In this document: in pieces, positions 22,756 to 29,109 of the stretch
Numbering within the stretch: the stretch's first letter is position 1
How the letters are laid out: each line of letters opens with the position of its first letter
NCBI GenBank assembly: GCA_002718735.1
Contig: PBFR01000015.1
Coordinates: forward strand, 1 to 29,109
Reading direction: 5' to 3'
DNA length: 29,109 bases
Source: Halobacteriovoraceae bacterium
GTDB taxonomy: Bacteria; Bdellovibrionota; Bacteriovoracia; Bacteriovoracales; Bacteriovoracaceae
The notes under the pieces: generated by a model
Told to the model about the DNA's origin: nothing
Databases searched by the model: none
What the model saw: the letters and a program-made list of their open reading frames with translations, nothing else
Position numbers and translations under genes: made by a program

Positions 22756-23670
22756 TTAAGACTCTTTAGTTATGTTTACATTAAACGGTGTGGAGGCCTC
22801 TCCGAAGTAAATTGATTGATGAGGAAATGGTATCTCAATATTCTCTCTGTCAAAATCTTCTTTAATAATCTTTCTATAGGCCCTGCCTACTGCCCACTGT
22901 TCTAATGGGGTTGTTTTTATTCTCGCCTTAATAACAAGGGCCGAGTCGCCAAAACTGTCTAATCCAAATATTTCGATGTCTTCGAGAATCTTGGGTCCAA
23001 AGCTTTCATCTGCTTTTAGTTTTCCAAAGGATTGCTTCATGACTTCCATTACCTTATTCAAATCTTCTTTGTAGGCGACTCCAATTTCAAAAACCATTGC
23101 AGACCAGCCCTTTGTCATATTGGCAACAGTGTTTATGGAGCCATTTCTAAAGTAGTGAACAGTCCCGGCCATGTCTCTAAGAACTATAGTTCTAAAATTT
23201 ATTTGCTCAACTAGACCGCCTTGGCCATTGATAACTGCGACGTCGCCTTCACGAACCTGGTCTTCGAATAAAAGAAAGAATCCACTAATGACGTCCTGAA
23301 CCATATTCTGGGCGCCAAAACCAACGGCCAATCCAAGAACCCCTGCTGACGCGAGAAGTGGCCCAATACTAACACCCACTGTCTGAAGACCCACAAGAAT
23401 AGCAACAGATATTACAACTATGTTAAGTCCCTTTTTAACAAGGTTTGTTATAGTCTCAAGCCTTTTCTCTTTTTCAATATCAGTTTCGTCTGGATGTGCG
23501 GCAGACCTTTTTAGGCTTAGCCTCTCTTTCCATCTGTCGATCACAAACTTCACAATCCTCAAAAGAACTATGGCCAATACAAAGACCAAAATTAGCTGTA
23601 AAAAGCTTGTTGCTATGGTTACAAGGAAATCTTCGCTCAAATATTCTTTAAGATCTTCTGGAAAGTTCAC
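22756..23670 (-). CDS. mscS: MscS-family small-conductance mechanosensitive channel
   Basis: This 304-aa inner-membrane channel releases solutes on hypo-osmotic shock. Three N-terminal helices are seen (about 14-42, 76-98, 102-135), the third being the Gly/Ala-rich pore helix (LLASAGVLGLAVGFGAQNMV). This runs into the conserved QDVISGFFLLFEDQVREGDV segment at the start of the beta domain, with the usual alpha/beta cage after it. The start is GTG at 23670 with AAGGAG 4 bases upstream. The stop lies directly against the kinase stop (no gap). A direct repeat occurs in the upstream spacer. Confidence 0.93.
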   Translation of the reverse strand: MNFPEDLKEYLSEDFLVTIATSFLQLILVFVLAIVLLRIVKFVIDRWKERLSLKRSAAHPDETDIEKEKRLETITNLVKKGLNIVVISVAILVGLQTVGVSIGPLLASAGVLGLAVGFGAQNMVQDVISGFFLLFEDQVREGDVAVINGQGGLVEQINFRTIVLRDMAGTVHYFRNGSINTVANMTKGWSAMVFEIGVAYKEDLNKVMEVMKQSFGKLKADESFGPKILEDIEIFGLDSFGDSALVIKARIKTTPLEQWAVGRAYRKIIKEDFDRENIEIPFPHQSIYFGEASTPFNVNITKES

Positions 23671-23700
23671 AGTACTCCTTTAAATTTATTAAATAGAGGA

Positions 23701-23720
23701 TTAAGGTAGCGCTTAAGGTA
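23701..23720. repeat. Short direct repeat upstream of mscS
   Basis: TTAAGGTA-GCGC-TTAAGGTA: two identical octamers spaced 12 bases start to start, about 30-50 bases upstream of the mscS start. This could be a regulator site; nothing more can be said. Confidence 0.35.
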
Positions 23721-23741
23721 CTTTGTTTCAATAGACAAGGC

Positions 23742-24629
23742 CTAGACAATCTTTTTAACACTTTTTGGACGTAGAACCATAAACCCGCTAAGTATAATTC
23801 CTGCGTAGATCAACCAAGACTGAGGGGCCGGAGTTGTCCCGTGCATAAAGAAGGTTGCTATTGAAGCTATCATAGGTTGTAGGTATATAAAAAATGTAAC
23901 CTTCGTCACATCGAGCTGCTTTAGGGTCCAAATATTTAAAAGGTAGGCCATTGAGGTAGAAATTATAATTTCGAAAGTTACATAAAGAAACTCTTTAAGA
24001 CCTAGAGCGGAATAGGTGGCGATATCCAGCATATTCTCTTTTGCCATAAAAAGCATTAGAATTCCGCCTCCTAAGAGCATCTTCCCTGCCAATAATTCGA
24101 ATGGAAAGTCCTTGTTTAAAAGCCTTTTGCCAACAATGAAAGCTCCACAAAAGGCCAAAACATTCAACAGGATTAAAGTGTTTCCAAGGTTTAAAAATTC
24201 AATGCTAGAAGCTTTTGAGTTTCCAAGGATTAGGTAGCAAATTAGAAAAAATGAAATCGTAACGCCTGCTATTTTTGGGGGAGTGGCCCTTTCTTGTCCA
24301 GTAACTAAAGCAAACAATAATGAGATAATAGGTAGTGTGTTTGATAGAAGGGCGACATTTACTGTGCTGGTCAGCTTGAGTCCCTTCATAAAAAAGATTT
24401 GGTTAATAAAAAAACCTAAAAATGCCACCATAAGAAGAGGTAGGAAGTTTGTTTTTACATGCCGTATTTCGAGTTTGTCTTTAAAATAAAGTAGAATAAG
24501 GGCACCGCCAACTATTCCTCTCCACGAAGATAGTGCGTAGGGAGAGACACCTGAATCAAGTATCTCACGGGCTATTGAATAGTGCAGGGCAAAGATGGCA
24601 CTTACTAGGGCACAGCCTGCAAGCGCCAA
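23742..24629 (-). CDS. EamA/DMT-family permease
   Basis: This 295-aa inner-membrane transporter has about ten hydrophobic helices in two EamA repeats (about 5-135 and 150-290). Markers are SSWRGIVGGALIL in the first half and YLQPMIASIATFF in the second, typical of the drug/metabolite exporter superfamily. The substrate is unknown. The start is unclear: the frame has only TTG at 24629, with no ribosome site; an ATT at about 24653, some 6-7 bases after AAGG, is an alternative that adds eight residues. It is followed by mscS on the same strand after 71 bp. Confidence 0.85.
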   Translation of the reverse strand: MALAGCALVSAIFALHYSIAREILDSGVSPYALSSWRGIVGGALILLYFKDKLEIRHVKTNFLPLLMVAFLGFFINQIFFMKGLKLTSTVNVALLSNTLPIISLLFALVTGQERATPPKIAGVTISFFLICYLILGNSKASSIEFLNLGNTLILLNVLAFCGAFIVGKRLLNKDFPFELLAGKMLLGGGILMLFMAKENMLDIATYSALGLKEFLYVTFEIIISTSMAYLLNIWTLKQLDVTKVTFFIYLQPMIASIATFFMHGTTPAPQSWLIYAGIILSGFMVLRPKSVKKIV

Positions 24630-24680
24630 ACTTTTATCTTTTAAAACAGTAATTATTCAACCTTTTTTATAGCAGAAGGT

Positions 24681-24968
24681 TTAAAAGCCAAGATCGCCGG
24701 CCTCTTTGAGGGCCTGAGCATAATATTCATCCTGTTGAAAAACAGTTGAGGACTTATCAACCAGAACTCTAACTTTAACGCCTCTTTCGGCCGCCTTAAC
24801 CAGTTCCGCTGTGAGGAATTTGGAAGAGTCATCTAATGCATATATAAAGTATTCAACTTCTGCGTTGTTCTTGGCCTTTCTAATTATCTCCAGTCTCTTT
24901 TCTAAGGAGGTAATTCCACTATTAATCCTTATGTTAAGTTCAGCGTGAATTATTCCATGATCTAAGGT
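24681..24968 (-). pseudogene. Remnant of a phospholipase-D-family (cardiolipin-synthase-like) gene
   Basis: On the minus strand an open stretch of 95 codons has no ATG but reads as the N-terminal part of a PLD-superfamily protein. It contains INSGITSLEKRLEIIRKAKN, then VEYFIYALDDSSKFLTAELV, then KAAERGVKVRVLVDKS. The arrangement 'R..I..A...I..ey.i...D......l..l..Aa.rGVkVRvLvD' is the segment that precedes the first HKD motif in that family. It ends in EAGDLGF-stop without any HKD motif, and no continuation is present between it and the EamA gene. It is therefore a truncated, probably dead gene, with the deletion joining just before the permease. Confidence 0.72.
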
Positions 24969-25148
24969 TTAACCGAATGTACAGTGTAGCAAATATCAGT
25001 GTGTCAAAAAAATAGACAGTTTGTGGTTTCTATAATGAGTGCTTTGTAAACAGTACAGAGAAAGGGTATGTAAAGTTTTCAGAGACATTGAGAAACGTCA
25101 CAGATGGAGATTTAATTAGTCTATAACCAACACGTAAAGGAAAATATT
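24969..25148 (+). promoter_or_regulatory. Upstream region of the secreted-protein pair
   Basis: A perfect -10 hexamer TATAAT (25031-25036) lies about 112 bases before the ATG at 25149, with no good -35 at 17 bases. This implies a leader of roughly 105 bases. No riboswitch was recognised. Confidence 0.4.
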
Positions 25149-25646
25149 ATGAAAAGAATTTTTGCATTACTAATTTCTCTATCTTCTGCAGCTGCATTTG
25201 CTGGCGATACATTTACTATTAACGTTCAAGATAACTCAAATAGCGTTAGACTAAATAAGTATCAAGTTATTTACAGTTCTTCCGCAGGTATGTTCTGTGG
25301 TAAATTGCACAACGGGTCTTTTGTTTCTAAGAAGGATTTTGAACCTGATGCACCAGCAAGAATTCCATCTACAGGAAAGATTGTTGTTGATAAAGAAGTT
25401 AAAAATGGTTTTTGTACGTACAAGCTTTCAGATGTGATTCTTAAAGGGCCAAACCATGTGAACCATCCTATTGAGTTTGTTTCAATTCCTGTTCTAAATG
25501 AATACAGCCATGTAAGCCTAGGAAGACAAACGGTTGCTGAGCAATTCAACTATACATGTAAAGATAATACATGGAAGTGTAAAGGACAGGGTGACATCGC
25601 ATCCATTGATAGCGAAGAAATTTTTATCTATGTAGAAGACAAATAA
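25149..25646 (+). CDS. Small secreted protein A, unknown function
   Basis: This 165-aa protein has a clear Sec signal peptide (about 1-18, SAAAFA-G). The mature part is beta-rich, with four cysteines (FCGKL, GFCTYK, YTCKDNTWKCK). It has no recognised domain. AAGGAAA precedes the ATG by 7 bases. It is followed 30 bases later by another small exported protein, so the two are probably one transcription unit ended by the hairpin at 26078-26101. Confidence 0.78.
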   Translation: MKRIFALLISLSSAAAFAGDTFTINVQDNSNSVRLNKYQVIYSSSAGMFCGKLHNGSFVSKKDFEPDAPARIPSTGKIVVDKEVKNGFCTYKLSDVILKGPNHVNHPIEFVSIPVLNEYSHVSLGRQTVAEQFNYTCKDNTWKCKGQGDIASIDSEEIFIYVEDK

Positions 25647-25676
25647 TTAAAGCGCTAAAGCGTAAAAGGATTAAAC

Positions 25677-26066
25677 ATGAAAAACATTATTTTTTTAATC
25701 GCTCTATGTACATCTTTTTTAGCAAATGCTGAAAGAATCAAATTGCCAAAAAATGAACAGGCAATGCAAGCTGTAAGCAAGCTTAAAATTTATAAAAAAG
25801 AAATGAAGGAAATCGAGAAACTTTCTGGTGGGCAAGTGGAGCTAATTCACATAACTTCAAAGGAAAAAGGCATAAGAGAAGATCTTGGAATTAGTGAAGA
25901 GCATAACAGTGGCATGAAGCATAAATTTATGTTTGAATCTGCCGATGGTTCCCTATATTGTGACTTTGCTATTTATGTAATTTATCGACATACAGCATTA
26001 CCGATCTCTGTTAATGAAAAATACTCGGAAGTTACAAGTAAAGCATATTGCGAAGAATTGAATTAA
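25677..26066 (+). CDS. Small secreted protein B, unknown function
   Basis: This 129-aa protein has a signal peptide (about 1-18, LANA-E), a Lys/Glu-rich helical first half and two cysteines (LYCDF, AYCEE) likely to pair. AAAGGA precedes the ATG. It is the second gene of the pair and is followed by a strong hairpin terminator. No family was recognised. Confidence 0.75.
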   Translation: MKNIIFLIALCTSFLANAERIKLPKNEQAMQAVSKLKIYKKEMKEIEKLSGGQVELIHITSKEKGIREDLGISEEHNSGMKHKFMFESADGSLYCDFAIYVIYRHTALPISVNEKYSEVTSKAYCEELN

Positions 26067-26077
26067 AATAAATTGAG

Positions 26078-26105
26078 CGAGGAAGCACTAGTGCTTCCTC
26101 GTTTT
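26078..26105. terminator. Perfect hairpin terminator overlapping the end of the propeller gene
   Basis: A 24-base perfect palindrome (26078-26101, 12-bp arms centred on CACTAGTG) is followed by TTTT. It ends the small secreted-protein unit on the plus strand. The minus-strand propeller gene's stop codon TAG (26090-26088) lies at its centre, so half of the hairpin is coding sequence for that protein's last residues (TRKH-stop). Confidence 0.82.
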
Positions 26106-27335
26106 AAAGCTCCTGACACCGCTATTGATATCTATTTTAATAATTCCTTCAATTGAAGATCCTGTATCCACTACATAAACACTATCTTCTGAAGCACCTA
26201 GTTCAATACCCAGTGCAACTTCTAAGTTAGGACCACTACCAACTGAGACTTTGTCTGAGATAGTTTTTCTATCGCCAGTTACCAAATCAACTTCTATGAT
26301 CGAGTCATTGTTTGAGTTGTTGATGTAGGCCTTTGTATCATTAAAGTTCAATCTTAAACCGTGTGCCTTGTTCAGACCTGGGCCAGAACCTGTGCTGGCA
26401 TCCGAGATTGTTACCCTGTTCCCGCTGGCAATATCTATTTCGAGTAGGGCATTTGTATCTCTATCTGCAAGGTACAGCTTATCGTCTGTACTGTTAATCT
26501 GTAGGCCGTAAGGTATATCCATGGAAGGTCCAGTGCCTAGCGAGTTACTTGAAATTAGTGTTCTGTTTCCAGTAGATAAATCAACTTCGATGATATCTCT
26601 GTTGCCATCTCTTTCGCATAAATAGGCCTTATCCTCAGCGTTGTTTAAAACAATTCTTGTAGGGTAGCTTAATGATGTACCTGTTCCAACAGAGTTGCTT
26701 GAAACTATAGTTCTATCTCCTGTGGAAATATCTATTTCAAAAACGGCGTCTACATTGCTATCAACAACATAAAGCTTTGTTTGAGCTCCATTTAGAAAGA
26801 TACCTGTAGGGTTTGTAATATTAGTCCCATTACCTTTTGATGCACTTGATACTTCGGCTGTTTCTCCTGTGTCGAGATTGACTGAAAGCACAGCATCTAG
26901 CTTGGTGTCGGCCACATAGGCGGTTTTTTCATTGTTGGTGATGACAATATCAAAGGGTCCATCTAGTTGAACGTCGTTTGAATTGTCAATAAGCACAGGA
27001 AAGGATTTCTCTCCTAGGTAATCAAGTGTCAAACTTCCACTTCCAGAGCAATTGGACAGTGTAATAGATGGTGTTGCTGTTGAGGCATTTGAAATAGATA
27101 TGTCACAAGCTGCCGAACCCGAGGTGGACTGAGCAATATTGCTCTCTTTAAGGGCACCTTCTCCTTCAATCCTTGAAAGATTAAAGCTTATGGAATCTGT
27201 GCCATAAGCAAAATATTTGTCTGGAAGTGAGAAGGAAAACTTAGCACTTTCAGTTAGTTTTGTTTCAACTTCTGGACCACCTTCAATACAGCCACTAATT
27301 AAGGTAGATAATGTTAAAAGTGTTAATATCTTCAT
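26088..27335 (-). CDS. Lipoprotein with six propeller-like repeats
   Basis: This 415-aa protein has a lipobox (LISGC, lipidated Cys near residue 16). An N-terminal beta domain with two cysteines is followed by six repeats of about 47-50 residues. Each contains 'P-x-G-hydrophobic-N...K-x-Y-hydrophobic-x-D/N...I-x-E-hydrophobic-D...TG-x-R-x-x-hydrophobic-S...G-T/S-G', such as YPTRIVLNNAEDKAYL and TGNRTLISSNSLGTG. This matches NHL/YncE-like six-bladed propellers, usually binding surfaces. The start at 27335 is 6 bases after AAGGA. The longer frame to 27449 lacks a ribosome site and would hide the signal peptide. The export site is probably the outer membrane. Confidence 0.87.
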   Translation of the reverse strand: MKILTLLTLSTLISGCIEGGPEVETKLTESAKFSFSLPDKYFAYGTDSISFNLSRIEGEGALKESNIAQSTSGSAACDISISNASTATPSITLSNCSGSGSLTLDYLGEKSFPVLIDNSNDVQLDGPFDIVITNNEKTAYVADTKLDAVLSVNLDTGETAEVSSASKGNGTNITNPTGIFLNGAQTKLYVVDSNVDAVFEIDISTGDRTIVSSNSVGTGTSLSYPTRIVLNNAEDKAYLCERDGNRDIIEVDLSTGNRTLISSNSLGTGPSMDIPYGLQINSTDDKLYLADRDTNALLEIDIASGNRVTISDASTGSGPGLNKAHGLRLNFNDTKAYINNSNNDSIIEVDLVTGDRKTISDKVSVGSGPNLEVALGIELGASEDSVYVVDTGSSIEGIIKIDINSGVRSFKTRKH

Positions 27336-27431
27336 AGTCATTCCTTTCGTTAAGAAAACTTTAAAATGGGTTAAGATAAAAAGCACTCCCTGTAGTAATA
27401 TCGGGGTTTTACGGTTGATCTTTAAACCCTT

Positions 27432-27476
27432 AAAAACCGACATTGCCAAAATATTTAGGCAATTTATTGGTTTTTT
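27432..27476. repeat. Imperfect inverted repeat in the divergent spacer
   Basis: AAAAACC (27432-27438) pairs with GGTTTTT (27469-27475), and TTGCC (27443-27447) with GGCAA (27458-27462). It lies between the propeller lipoprotein and metalloprotease genes and could be a leader hairpin, a terminator or a binding site. Confidence 0.35.
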
Positions 27477-27558
27477 GGCTAAAAATACTGATGTGAGTCA
27501 AATTGGATTGTAAGTAAATGATACTTGATAAGATGTTTCCTAAGTTTAGGATGTTAGG

Positions 27559-28230
27559 ATGAACTATTTAATCACACTAATTCTTATACTTAGCACAAGT
27601 TCAAGCTTCGCTTCTTTTAAAAACTTTGACTTTAAGAGCAATCGAACAACTAAATATCCAGTTATTTCAAAAAGGGTATTTCAAAAAACTGTGGAGAAAA
27701 TGGGTGAGGAATTTTCCTACCTTGCTGACTCTTTTAACGAAAAGCTTTTAACCTATGCGAGTTGGATTGATCCGACTTATGATCAGGCATTGGCCAGAAG
27801 GTGGGACTCTGCTCAAGTACTTGTATATAGGGGCATGGCCCATAGAAGAGAACTAAATCGTGATGCCTTGGCCTTAGTGGTATGCCATGAACTTGGACAC
27901 CTCTATGCTGGCCATCCTCTTAAAAATGAAAACGATTTCATTGCAGCAGAGGGACAAGCAGACTACTTTGCCACAAAACATTGTATAAGAAAGGCACTTG
28001 CAATCTTTGATAAGAAGAATATAGAGGAAAGGGCCATTGAGGCTTCAAAAGCTGTTGGAGAGTTTTTGGCAAACAATTGGGGCCATAAACATCCGCGAAT
28101 AGATACGCCAGATGAGTCTGTGGTCGAAGCAACAAATCTAAGCTACCCAACACCTCAATGTCGTTTTGATACTTATATGGCCGGGCTGAAAGGGGAGTTG
28201 CGCCCTAGATGTTGGTATGTAGATGACTAG
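27559..28230 (+). CDS. Exported HExxH zinc metalloprotease
   Basis: This 223-aa protein has a signal peptide (about 1-19, SSFAS). The motif VVCHELGHLYAGHP supplies zinc ligands H110 and H114 and catalytic E111. AAEGQADYFAT (E131, D135) fits the third ligand and its helix, as in gluzincins of the M48-like type. Cysteines C109, C142 and two near the C-terminus may form disulfides in the periplasm. There is no membrane segment apart from the signal. The protein is small for M48, so the family assignment is approximate. AGGATGTTAGG precedes the ATG. The stop abuts that of the convergent DUF2945 gene with no gap. Confidence 0.85.
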   Translation: MNYLITLILILSTSSSFASFKNFDFKSNRTTKYPVISKRVFQKTVEKMGEEFSYLADSFNEKLLTYASWIDPTYDQALARRWDSAQVLVYRGMAHRRELNRDALALVVCHELGHLYAGHPLKNENDFIAAEGQADYFATKHCIRKALAIFDKKNIEERAIEASKAVGEFLANNWGHKHPRIDTPDESVVEATNLSYPTPQCRFDTYMAGLKGELRPRCWYVDD

Positions 28231-28443
28231 TCAGTCTGTTCTCTGTATTTCGGATTTGCTTTTAATAACCCTTTGGCCATCACTTTGTTTAATCAAATAG
28301 CTAGGACAATCTTTAGAGGCCTTTCTTGAAATTTTCTCTCCATCGATTGTTTTTTCGACGTCATGGTTAAAAACCTCTTCAACTTTTCCTGTGGCTTTTC
28401 CATTGCCCCATTTCCATTCTACTTCAGTTCCCTCTCTGATCAT
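28231..28443 (-). CDS. HVA1/DUF2945 family (Tudor-like) small protein
   Basis: This 70-aa protein matches the hypervirulence-associated/DUF2945 pattern: an opening GTEVEWKWGNGKATGKVEEV, then the central KISRKASKDCPSYLIKQSDG and a terminal VIKSKSEIQR. The family is widespread and of unknown function; the fold is an SH3/Tudor-like barrel. AGAGGAG precedes the ATG by 4-5 bases. It is cytoplasmic. Confidence 0.85.
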   Translation of the reverse strand: MIREGTEVEWKWGNGKATGKVEEVFNHDVEKTIDGEKISRKASKDCPSYLIKQSDGQRVIKSKSEIQRTD

Positions 28444-28555
28444 AAACTCCTCTCTGGTTATGGAGTTGATGGTTCAAGAATTAGGCCAATTTCAAGAGTT
28501 TCCAATCGAAAAGGCTTATATATTTTAGAAAGGAAATCAGTACTTCTTTTAGCGA
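28444..28555. other. Short intergenic spacer
   Basis: This 112-bp spacer separates two minus-strand genes. An open plus-strand frame crosses it antisense to both genes, without a ribosome site or recognisable product. No terminator was seen. Confidence 0.4.
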
Positions 28556-28903
28556 TTAATTCCTGTAGATGTTCACACCTTCTTCCATTTGAACATCCCA
28601 ATCAATTTGTTCAGGAGTTTTATAGCTATCACAATAGTAGAAGTCTGAAGCTCCTTCGTCATTTCTAATTACAGATTTTGTACAGCTGATATTTGCATCA
28701 GGAGAAAATAGACGTGTGCCAAATCCACCCGTTGCCGTCCATTCTTCTGAAAGCTTCACTGAACGAATTGTTACTTCACCACTAGGTGCTAGGTCTTGAA
28801 GCATTTGGTACATTTCATGGGCCGCAGGGCCGGTTACCATATGTTGAGATGTAGCAAACACAGAAGTAGAGACAAGTAAAATTGTTAGAAATAGTTTTTT
28901 CAT
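28556..28903 (-). CDS. Small secreted protein, unknown function
   Basis: This 115-aa protein has a signal peptide (about 1-18, SVFATS) and a short mature domain with two cysteines (ISCTKS, YYCDSY) likely to be disulfide bonded. GGAGC precedes the ATG by 7 bases. In size and style it resembles the other small exported proteins in the window (11999-12448, 25149-26066), but no clear sequence similarity is visible. Confidence 0.75.
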   Translation of the reverse strand: MKKLFLTILLVSTSVFATSQHMVTGPAAHEMYQMLQDLAPSGEVTIRSVKLSEEWTATGGFGTRLFSPDANISCTKSVIRNDEGASDFYYCDSYKTPEQIDWDVQMEEGVNIYRN

Positions 28904-29109
28904 GATTCAAGCTCCGATTGGTGGCATAATCTTAAAAATTTATATGCTTAAATTCTGCCATTAAATACTGCCGTGTTGGGCTTTTTGGAATACTTTATAT
29001 AGGGTGTTAGTTTTCTAACACCAACCTAGTAAGCGCCCCAAATGTTGTGCAGATTTTATGTTTTAAGATTGAGCTATTATTTGGCCGAGATATGGCAAGT
29101 TTTCGTGTC
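28904..29109. other. Right-end region with a hairpin; possible gene end leaving the window
   Basis: GGTGTTAG-TTTT-CTAACACC (29003-29022) forms an 8-bp hairpin without a T tail. On the minus strand a stop at 29009-29007 ends an open frame of about 33 codons that runs off the right edge. It could be a gene's 3' end, but nothing in it was recognised. Confidence 0.35.

Noticed and set aside
26088..27335. DNA-level tandem repeat array in the propeller gene
   Set aside because: The six protein repeats are too diverged at DNA level to be a recent tandem duplication; they are treated as protein architecture.
27336..27449. 38-residue extension of the propeller lipoprotein
   Set aside because: It would place the lipoprotein signal peptide internally; the ATG at 27335 has AAGGA 6 bases upstream.
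28363..28668. 101-codon plus-strand frame across the 28.4-28.6 kb spacer
   Set aside because: It is antisense to two genes with good starts, has no ribosome site, and its protein looks non-functional in composition.
1..29109. CRISPR arrays, tRNA/rRNA genes, prophage or integrative element
   Set aside because: No spaced direct repeats of array type, no cloverleaf or rRNA-like sequence, and no integrase, phage structural or conjugation genes were recognised; the only mobile element is the IS at the left end.

Overview
The window looks like chromosomal DNA of a low-GC, Gram-negative bacterium. It encodes several lipobox lipoproteins, many small Sec-exported proteins and an outer-membrane barrel protein. 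The dense layout of small exported proteins, together with inosine-guanosine kinase, a HutG-type amidohydrolase and a coiled-coil/Hsp20 protein, would suit a Bdellovibrionota (Bacteriovorax-like) genome. That placement is an inference from style, not from a marker gene. No rRNA, tRNA or CRISPR array was recognised, and there are no phage structural genes.

Layout. 1-1392: a complete IS3-family element with terminal inverted repeats, an inward-facing terminator hairpin and a textbook -1 frameshift signal. 1436-5794: a Cys-rich lipoprotein, an SH3b-like/outer-membrane barrel protein, an Ntn-hydrolase-like protein and a small membrane protein. 5791-9980: an App1-type phosphatase, acylphosphatase, a three-gene coupled operon ending in a coiled-coil/alpha-crystallin protein, and a zinc-finger protein with two related domains. 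9977-13364: a lipoprotein, a membrane-anchored protein, a secreted protein and a HutG-like amidohydrolase. 13475-15768: inosine-guanosine kinase (gsk) followed by a possible PD-(D/E)XK-like protein. 15770-19150: a Walker-A-less ABC-like protein, a divergent MnmA paralogue, canonical mnmA and a Cys4 mini-protein. 19203-23670: a cyclic-nucleotide-gated-type K+ channel, a small acidic protein, a soluble hybrid histidine kinase and an MscS channel. 23742-29109: an EamA permease, the wreck of a phospholipase-D-family gene, small exported proteins, a six-repeat propeller lipoprotein, an exported HExxH metalloprotease and an HVA1/DUF2945 protein.

The most distinctive architectural signal is convergent packing. 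Five convergent pairs share exactly 4 bp through interlocked stop codons, and three more abut within 0-1 bp. Intrinsic terminators are visible at only two convergent junctions. Functionally, gsk fits nucleoside salvage and the HutG-like protein fits amino-acid derivative breakdown. The K+ channel and MscS suggest attention to osmotic and ionic state. The best candidates for something undescribed are the coiled-coil/Hsp20 operon, the divergent MnmA paralogue beside true mnmA, the gsk-linked nuclease-like protein, and the zinc-finger double-domain protein. Several starts were moved to codons with a proper ribosome-binding site.
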